Origin: a virus
Strand: one strand, 5' to 3'
DNA: 25,754 nt
Virus record (IMG/VR): IMGVR_UViG_3300000176_000016
Span: 8,322-34,075 of that record
Shown here: one piece after another, positions 22,471 through 25,754 of the stretch
Position numbering within the stretch: the stretch's first letter is position 1
Layout of the letters: every line of letters starts with the position of its first letter
The notes under the pieces: model-generated
Told to the model about the DNA's origin: nothing
Database searches by the model: none
Seen by the model: only the letters and a program-made list of their open reading frames with translations
Program-made: the position numbers and the translations under genes

Positions 22471-22483
22471 TCTTGTCCCCTTG
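22467..22483. repeat. Repeated gene-junction cassette, copy 1
   Basis: TCATTCTTGTCCCCTTG on the plus strand is identical to 22806-22822. On the minus strand it reads CAAGGGGACAAGAATGA, which holds the ribosome-binding site, the ATG of the next gene and the TGA of the previous one. A shorter related copy (TCATTCTTGTCCTCC) is at 22310-22324. Confidence 0.7.
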
Positions 22484-22649
22484 CTCTGATGGCGTTTGAA
22501 TCGCTTGTCAATGAATATGAATCATGTAATTGCCGAAGTACAGCGCAAAACTTCTCACGCTCATCTTCAACTAAAGCATCAACAATAGTGCGTACCATAC
22601 CTTCGCTAAAGTGTTCCAAAAGTATTTGAACCGCTGTATCTTTAATCAT
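22467..22649 (-). CDS. Hypothetical helical protein, 60 aa
   Basis: The sequence MIKDTAVQILLEHFSEGM, then VRTIVDALVEDEREKFCAVL and RQLHDSYS, is a compact set of helices with a polar tail ending in RARGQE. The start overlaps the upstream stop by eight bases (ATGATTAA), and GGAG precedes it. The stop overlaps the next start by ATGA. The last three codons are part of a 17-base junction sequence that is repeated at 22806. No catalytic motif or membrane helix is visible, and the family is not recognised. Confidence 0.6.
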   Translation of the reverse strand: MIKDTAVQILLEHFSEGMVRTIVDALVEDEREKFCAVLRQLHDSYSLTSDSNAIRARGQE

Positions 22650-22809
22650 TTATTAACTCCATATAAATACCCAGCAATATTTTCAGCATCCATCTTTGAA
22701 AAGCATTAGGCGGTTTTGGTGAATAACTGTGAAAAGTTATGGTGCTATCTTTGCCAAGTCTAAACTTTATATTTGGCTTTGTTGTTATATGAAAAATAGT
22801 GTCAGTCAT
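22642..22809 (-). CDS. Small phage protein with HSYSPKPPNAFQRW motif, 55 aa
   Basis: ATG 22809-22807, stop TAA 22644-22642. The sequence begins MTDTIFHITTKPNIKFRLG, continues KDSTITFHSYSPKPPNAFQR and ends WMLKILLGIYMELIND. The block 'FHxYSxKPxxFxRWMLKxLLGI' matches a short protein that I recall from several phages of beta- and gammaproteobacteria. The second part is amphipathic and could lie on a membrane. GGGGACAAGA is the ribosome-binding site. The start and stop overlap the neighbouring genes by four and eight bases. The function is unknown; coding status is well supported by the overlaps and recognised block. Confidence 0.68.
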   Translation of the reverse strand: MTDTIFHITTKPNIKFRLGKDSTITFHSYSPKPPNAFQRWMLKILLGIYMELIND

Positions 22810-22822
22810 TCTTGTCCCCTTG
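22806..22822. repeat. Repeated gene-junction cassette, copy 2
   Basis: Identical over 17 bases to 22467-22483. It ends the 96-residue gene (codons for GQE and stop) and starts the 55-residue gene. The third, shorter relative lies at 22310-22324. Confidence 0.7.
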
Positions 22823-23096
22823 GGTTATAGTTTAGAATTCCAAGACAACCTTTAATCTTATCTTGCGCCGCCTCTAAAGGGTTAAAGTTAAGACATACAA
22901 GACAATCGTTAATCTTGTCTTGCGCCACCTCTAGATCACGTTCCAATTCATAAATGTATGCATGATTTGACGCACGTTCTTTTTCTACTATTGCTTGGGC
23001 AAAATGAACCAGTAACTCAATGTATGCTTCATTCTTTTCTCTATCGCTTATTGGGAATATATTCCAAGCAATGTTGATTATTTCTTCTTTAGTCAT
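22806..23096 (-). CDS. Hypothetical protein with duplicated 19-residue unit, 96 aa
   Basis: It begins MTKEEIINIAWNIFPISD, followed by AYIELLVHFAQAIVEKERAS. This start ('MTxEEIIxxA ... LxxFAxAIVxxER') is common among small proteins of phages of proteobacteria. The C-terminal part holds two copies of a 19-residue unit, AQDKINDCLVCLNFNP and AQDKIKGCLGILNYNP, coded by a 57-base tandem duplication. Several Cys lie in these units. The start overlaps the upstream 38-residue gene by eight bases (ATGACTAA), and the stop is part of the repeated junction. Function unknown. Confidence 0.64.
   Translation of the reverse strand: MTKEEIINIAWNIFPISDREKNEAYIELLVHFAQAIVEKERASNHAYIYELERDLEVAQDKINDCLVCLNFNPLEAAQDKIKGCLGILNYNPRGQE
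22822..22935. repeat. 57-bp tandem duplication within the 96-residue gene
   Basis: Copy one is 22822-22878 and copy two 22879-22935. The best-conserved part is AAGACAAyCkTTAATCTTrT followed by CTTGCGCCrCCTCTA, at 22842 and 22899. The period is a multiple of three, so the frame is kept and the protein gains 19 residues. The copies have already diverged at several bases, so the duplication is not very recent. Confidence 0.72.
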
Positions 23097-23205
23097 ACCA
23101 CCCCCAATTTATTAAGTATTTAATCCAATCCTGATCCTCGTTATGATAAACATACCAAGGGTCATACCTACAACCTATAACTATTCCTGTTTTAGTAGTG
23201 GTCAT
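23089..23205 (-). CDS. Small Trp/Tyr-rich protein, 38 aa
   Basis: ATG 23205-23203, stop TAA 23091-23089. The sequence is MTTTKTGIVIGCRYDPWYVY, then HNEDQDWIKYLINWGWYD. It is unusually rich in aromatic residues (four Trp, four to five Tyr) and ends in GWYD. GAGG precedes the start. The start overlaps the stop of the endonuclease gene by four bases, and the end overlaps the next start by eight bases, following the same rule as the other genes here. It is too short to assign to a family. Coding status rests on the precise coupling at both ends. Confidence 0.55.
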   Translation of the reverse strand: MTTTKTGIVIGCRYDPWYVYHNEDQDWIKYLINWGWYD

Positions 23206-23600
23206 ATGTACCTCATAATAAAATCTGTCCAGTGTTTAGTATCAGCAAATATGCAAGCATCTAATCCATTCTTAGCAGCCCAATCTAAATAAGTAGTTAC
23301 ACTCTTCTTAGAAAGCTTCTGGTTACGTTGTAAGACATATAAGATGGTTATATCTGGATGTTGTTCTTTAATAAACACAGCTTTCTTTCTATCAGCTCCT
23401 GTCCATAGTCCTTTTGTTTCTATGTAGACGTTATTAGTAACAGTAAAGTCAGGTGTGTAAGTGTGATTACTAGCAGGTATAACGTACTTAATCTTATTTG
23501 CTTCATAAGGTAATTCCCATCCCCGCAGCTTACAAGCTTCTTGGAATTTATTTTCCAATCCGCTTTTGTACATGTTGGGGTTGTGTCTTTTTGGTTTCAT
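23202..23600 (-). CDS. Endonuclease I, Holliday-junction resolvase (T7 gp3-like)
   Basis: From ATG 23600 the product has 132 residues (MKPKRHNPNMYKSGLENKFQ...). An in-frame TTG ten codons upstream has no better ribosome-binding site, so ATG is preferred. The catalytic set of T7 endonuclease I is present: Glu16 in SGLENKF, Asp51 in YTPDFTV, Glu61 and Lys63 in YIETKG. DRKK follows, then EQHPDITILYVLQRNQKL, as in the family. This nuclease resolves branched DNA before packaging and in T7 also helps break down host DNA. The length is close to the 149 residues of T7 gp3. The start overlaps the 60-residue gene by 53 bases. Family call is strong. Confidence 0.88.
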   Translation of the reverse strand: MKPKRHNPNMYKSGLENKFQEACKLRGWELPYEANKIKYVIPASNHTYTPDFTVTNNVYIETKGLWTGADRKKAVFIKEQHPDITILYVLQRNQKLSKKSVTTYLDWAAKNGLDACIFADTKHWTDFIMRYI

Positions 23601-23730
23601 ATAATTCCGCTTCTTTAACAAGTTTAGCAAACCAAATTAATGTTTCTTGATCTGCTTTGAATGGGTTCTCTCCTGGATTTAACCAGTCTGCAAACCTCTT
23701 TGGAAATCTAGCTATGAATGGTGGTGGCAT
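23548..23730 (-). CDS. Hypothetical protein, 60 aa
   Basis: GGAG (about 10 bases upstream) precedes ATG 23730. The sequence begins MPPPFIARFPKRFADWLN, followed by PGENPFKADQETLIWFAKLV and a basic end, TKKTQPQHVQKRIGK. The start overlaps the exonuclease gene by 23 bases and the end overlaps endonuclease I by 53 bases. Long overlaps on both sides are unusual for this operon, but its own ribosome-binding site and aromatic/helical makeup favour coding. It may be a small partner of one of the two nucleases; that is position-based inference only. Confidence 0.58.
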   Translation of the reverse strand: MPPPFIARFPKRFADWLNPGENPFKADQETLIWFAKLVKEAELYETKKTQPQHVQKRIGK

Positions 23731-24475
23731 CCTCTGCTCCTTTTGCTCCGCTGCTGGTTACTGGCTCCGCCTGTGCTCCAGAAGTGCCTACAGGCCTTTC
23801 TGTCGCCCCTTCGTTCCCAGGTGGTTCCCAACTGTCGTTGGGCTTCTGCCATATGTAGAGCAACTTCATATTGAGATGGAATCTCTCATCATCGCTATAC
23901 ATTTCTCTACATTTGTCGTACCACTCTTCTGGTAGAAGCTCTGCTAACGCTCTTTCTGCTTTAACGGGACCAATACCTGCAACACCCATAATGTTATCAC
24001 TACGATCCCCTATAAGGCTTTGTAGATAAAGAAATTTAAGACCTTCGTCTGGGGTTACTTCTTGAAATACCTTCTTGACAAAGTTATAGTGCTTTCCAGG
24101 TATCTGGAGTAAATCTTTGTCTATGCTACATATAGTTGTTGTAGCTCCTGTTTTATCCTGCTGGATACCCATTTCATCATCTGCTTCATATCCGTCACAT
24201 ATGATAGCTTTGTGCTGTGTTACTAGGAACTCTCTGACAGCTTGCCAATGTACAGGACGCTCATCTGGTCTGTTGGCTTTGTAGCTAGGAGCTATTTCTC
24301 TCCTGAAGTTACCCTTACCTGTTAGGTATACGCTGTAAGATGTTGCTTGTGTGTCTGCTAAAATCTCTTGGATCATTGTGTCTGCTCTAGACTGTGCTAT
24401 CCAAGATTCTTCATCATCTTTTGTTGATGCTGCTGATCTATAAACAACAATGTCTCCGTCAATTAATGCTCTCAT
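23708..24475 (-). CDS. 5'-3' exonuclease / flap-endonuclease family (T7 gp6-like)
   Basis: 255 residues, start overlapping the upstream stop by ATGA. The family residues are in order: Asp6 and Asp8 in ALIDGDIVVYR, NFRREIAPSYKANR at 56-69, GYEADDEMG at 95-103, CSIDKDLLQIPG near 116-127, and the helix-hairpin-helix-like GDRSDNIMGVAGIGPVKAE at 156-174. Such enzymes remove RNA primers and degrade host DNA in T7-like replication, using two metal ions. From about residue 218 a Gly/Ala/Glu/Pro/Thr/Ser-rich tail follows (EPPGNEGATERPVGTSGAQA). Its coding DNA is much richer in G and C than the rest, and it seems extra to the enzyme core. Core family call is strong. Confidence 0.87.
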   Translation of the reverse strand: MRALIDGDIVVYRSAASTKDDEESWIAQSRADTMIQEILADTQATSYSVYLTGKGNFRREIAPSYKANRPDERPVHWQAVREFLVTQHKAIICDGYEADDEMGIQQDKTGATTTICSIDKDLLQIPGKHYNFVKKVFQEVTPDEGLKFLYLQSLIGDRSDNIMGVAGIGPVKAERALAELLPEEWYDKCREMYSDDERFHLNMKLLYIWQKPNDSWEPPGNEGATERPVGTSGAQAEPVTSSGAKGAEDATTIHS

Positions 24476-24678
24476 ACCAATCCTTTCTTTCTTCCTGGTT
24501 TAGCTTTAGGTAAGCCATCTTTTTTAAAACCATACTCATTAAACTTAAGCAAAATTTGTTCATAACGATCTAAACGGTCTGTTAGATCCTCAAGAATGTT
24601 TGCTTGTAAAGCAGTACGAGTCTGTAAAAAACTTAGTTCTTCTTGAATTTGTTTTTTATCTTTGTTCCAAAAAAACAT
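24472..24678 (-). CDS. Small coiled-coil protein with basic tail, 68 aa
   Basis: AGGAG lies seven bases ahead of ATG 24678, following a 147-base leader. The sequence MFFWNKDKKQIQEELSFLQT, then RTALQANILEDLTDRLDRYE, is a coiled-coil helix with hydrophobic heptads. The end is basic, with GLPKAKPGRKKGLV, like an AT-hook or other DNA-contacting tail. It overlaps the exonuclease start by ATGA. It could be a DNA-binding helper of the nuclease. I do not recognise a named family. Confidence 0.6.
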   Translation of the reverse strand: MFFWNKDKKQIQEELSFLQTRTALQANILEDLTDRLDRYEQILLKFNEYGFKKDGLPKAKPGRKKGLV

Positions 24679-24825
24679 ATCTATCTCCTATTAAAAAGGG
24701 AGCCTCGATTTGGTATTTCTATACATATCACTATGTACGTGTATAAGAAAGCCAGAAAACTATACACTTAACATCCTCGAATGCTGGCTTAACAGCCCCA
24801 AAACTTACAGTGGCAACTGCAAAAC
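24679..24825 (-). promoter_or_regulatory. 147-bp intergenic leader with several inverted and direct repeats
   Basis: This is the only sizeable gap in the minus-strand operon. It holds TACATA-TCAC-TATGTA (24722-24737), GTGTATA (24739-24745) facing TATACAC (24761-24767), AAGCCAG (24749-24755) facing CTGGCTT (24784-24790), and GGCT-TAAC-AGCC (24786-24797). CAAAACTTAC occurs directly repeated at 24799 and 24820, 21 bases apart, the second copy overlapping the stop of the upstream gene. No convincing sigma70 promoter or T-tract terminator was found. A processing site, operator or internal promoter is likely. Confidence 0.5.
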
Positions 24826-25350
24826 TTACTCTTGTTTACCTTCTTCGTTGTTCTCAGCCATAGCTTGTGCTAAGTCTAAGTCACCTGCTGTGTAAGCTTC
24901 AAACTTACGAGCAAGTCTAACAACAAAGTCTAGGTTACCTTCTTCTAGTTCAAATGGCTTACCACCTCTTGCAGCAATATAAAGATCAGTAGCTCTAGCT
25001 AAAGCATTCTGACGAATAATAGCTCTATCACCATGCAAAGCAGGAATAGGAAATACTTTATCTTTATAACCACCGTAGGAGGCTTTAGGAGCTGCTACAG
25101 ACGTTCCAGTTGCTGCTGGAGTAGGTGTACCACTACCTTTACTAAGAACGTTTACAGCCTTAGTTTCTACACCATATGTTCCAGAGACACCATCAAACTC
25201 AACTTCATAACCAACTTCTACTTTTGGATCTTTAAAACCACATTTAATCCAAGTCCCACTGACTTTCATGGAATAAGTAGGTTTAGTACCAAATTTAGTG
25301 TTTACATCTTTTGTGGTTAGTGCTTCCACAATACCTGTCATCATGCTCAT
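24826..25350 (-). CDS. Probable phage single-stranded-DNA-binding protein
   Basis: 174 residues, start overlapping the polymerase stop by ATGA. Residues 1-70 look like an OB fold (MTGIVEALTTKDVNTKFGTK, TYSMKVSGTWIKCGF, VEVGYEVEFDGVSG). A Pro/Thr/Ala/Gly linker (about 72-95) leads to a helical segment with GDRAIIRQNALARATDLYIA, then a segment rich in acidic residues ending DLAQAMAENNEEGKQE. An OB domain, flexible linker and acidic tail are the layout of ssDNA-binding proteins such as T7 gp2.5, whose tail contacts polymerase and helicase. The position between polymerase and exonuclease fits. Sequence identity to gp2.5 is not apparent, so the call rests on layout and context. Confidence 0.68.
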   Translation of the reverse strand: MSMMTGIVEALTTKDVNTKFGTKPTYSMKVSGTWIKCGFKDPKVEVGYEVEFDGVSGTYGVETKAVNVLSKGSGTPTPAATGTSVAAPKASYGGYKDKVFPIPALHGDRAIIRQNALARATDLYIAARGGKPFELEEGNLDFVVRLARKFEAYTAGDLDLAQAMAENNEEGKQE

Positions 25351-25754
25351 GTTAATTCTTTCATGTTAAACCAATCATCACCTACTGATGCTCCTGCATT
25401 GAGCTTCAGAGCCAGAGGTGTTCCAAAAATACCTTCAAAATACATGTGTGTTTTCTTTAGTGTGTCTGTTATCTCCTCTAAAAAATAATCCAATTGCATT
25501 GGATGTACGTCAAACATAATGGAATCATGAATAGTGTTAACTATACAAACCCCACTGTTCATTATTAGCCTTCTAAAGATAACACCCAACATCATTGGTA
25601 CTATATCTCCAGTAGCTAATCCCTGAATAGGATAATTCTTCATCTCTGTTGGACTAAAATTGTAAGTCTTAGTAGACCAAGAACTATCGCTGTAATACTC
25701 TTTAAACAAAAACTTTCTACCAGTCTCTGTTTGTAGTACGTAAGATTTAACTTT
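25347..25754 (-). CDS. DNA polymerase, family A (T7-like), C-terminal part
   Basis: The frame is open to the right edge, so the start lies outside; the visible part is 135 residues. It contains SYVLQTETGRKFLF near the edge, then FSPTEMKNYPIQGLATGDIV, and VCIVNTIHDSIMFDVHP, which is motif C of family A polymerases (HDxxxxxV; the catalytic Asp follows His). The end is GIFGTPLALKLNAGASVGDD, also typical (LxxExxxGxxW in other members). Motifs A and B and any 3'-5' exonuclease domain lie outside the window. The enzyme would copy the phage genome. The downstream genes for an ssDNA-binding-like protein and exonuclease complete a T7-like replication set. A TTG at 25707-25709 is not a start. Confidence 0.86.
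   Translation of the reverse strand, partial: KVKSYVLQTETGRKFLFKEYYSDSSWSTKTYNFSPTEMKNYPIQGLATGDIVPMMLGVIFRRLIMNSGVCIVNTIHDSIMFDVHPMQLDYFLEEITDTLKKTHMYFEGIFGTPLALKLNAGASVGDDWFNMKELT

Noticed and set aside
23601-23630. TTG at 23630 as start of endonuclease I
   Set aside because: The ten extra residues are not typical of the family and ATG 23600 begins the recognised sequence.
24717-24740. T7-like promoter on the plus strand (ATAC then TCACTAT)
   Set aside because: It matches only part of the T7 core. It points against the genes on both sides, and it is part of a short inverted repeat. I saw no second copy ahead of plus-strand genes.
21184-25754. Defence system or CRISPR array in the row of small minus-strand genes
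   Set aside because: No spaced direct repeats, toxin-antitoxin motifs or nuclease/helicase defence domains were found; the small genes look like ordinary early phage accessory genes.

Overview
The window is part of the genome of a tailed, short-tailed (podovirus-type) bacteriophage. It is AT-rich and almost entirely coding. The virion genes are of P22 type in the tail hub: a gp4-like head-tail connector and a gp10-like hub, followed by three ejection-type proteins. The replication genes are of T7 type: family A DNA polymerase, an ssDNA-binding-like protein, a 5'-3' exonuclease and endonuclease I. No tRNA, integrase, repressor, insertion sequence or CRISPR array was seen. A Gram-negative host is inferred from the large ejection proteins, the beta-helix tailspike and the M15 endolysin. 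The sequence alone does not name the host, though the small accessory genes look like those of aquatic bacterial phages.

Plus strand, 1-21183. The window opens inside the major capsid gene, followed by a strong intrinsic terminator. Next come a 52-residue Lys/Met-rich protein gene and a structured intergenic RNA. Small and medium virion proteins follow (614-2941), then an S74-chaperone tail fibre and a pectate-lyase-like tailspike (2954-6202), then small membrane or fibre-associated proteins (6205-6926). After a Cys-rich protein come the gp4-like and gp10-like tail genes (7361-9986), a cupin-SET fusion (9989-10885), three ejection-type proteins (10870-17722) and a PurD-like ATP-grasp enzyme (17719-19050). 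A short fibre and a lysis block (19621-21183) end this strand. The lysis block has a two-frame membrane protein with a dnaX-type slippery heptamer, a 3TM holin and an M15 endopeptidase.

Minus strand, 25754-21180, read right to left: DNA polymerase (partial), ssDNA-binding-like protein, small coiled-coil protein, 5'-3' exonuclease, a 60-residue protein and endonuclease I. About ten very small genes follow, nearly all overlapping by ATGA or by 8 nt. Four of them (36, 38, 54 and 55 residues) are easily missed. The two operons converge and their stop codons overlap at 21180-21183.

Most notable are the cupin-SET fusion and the ATP-grasp ligase, which bracket the ejection-protein genes and suggest modification of proteins or small molecules tied to the virion. 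Also notable are the A_AAA_AAG frameshift candidate in the lysis block, an HExxH metalloprotease motif inside the giant ejection protein, and the RNA structures around the Lys/Met-rich gene.
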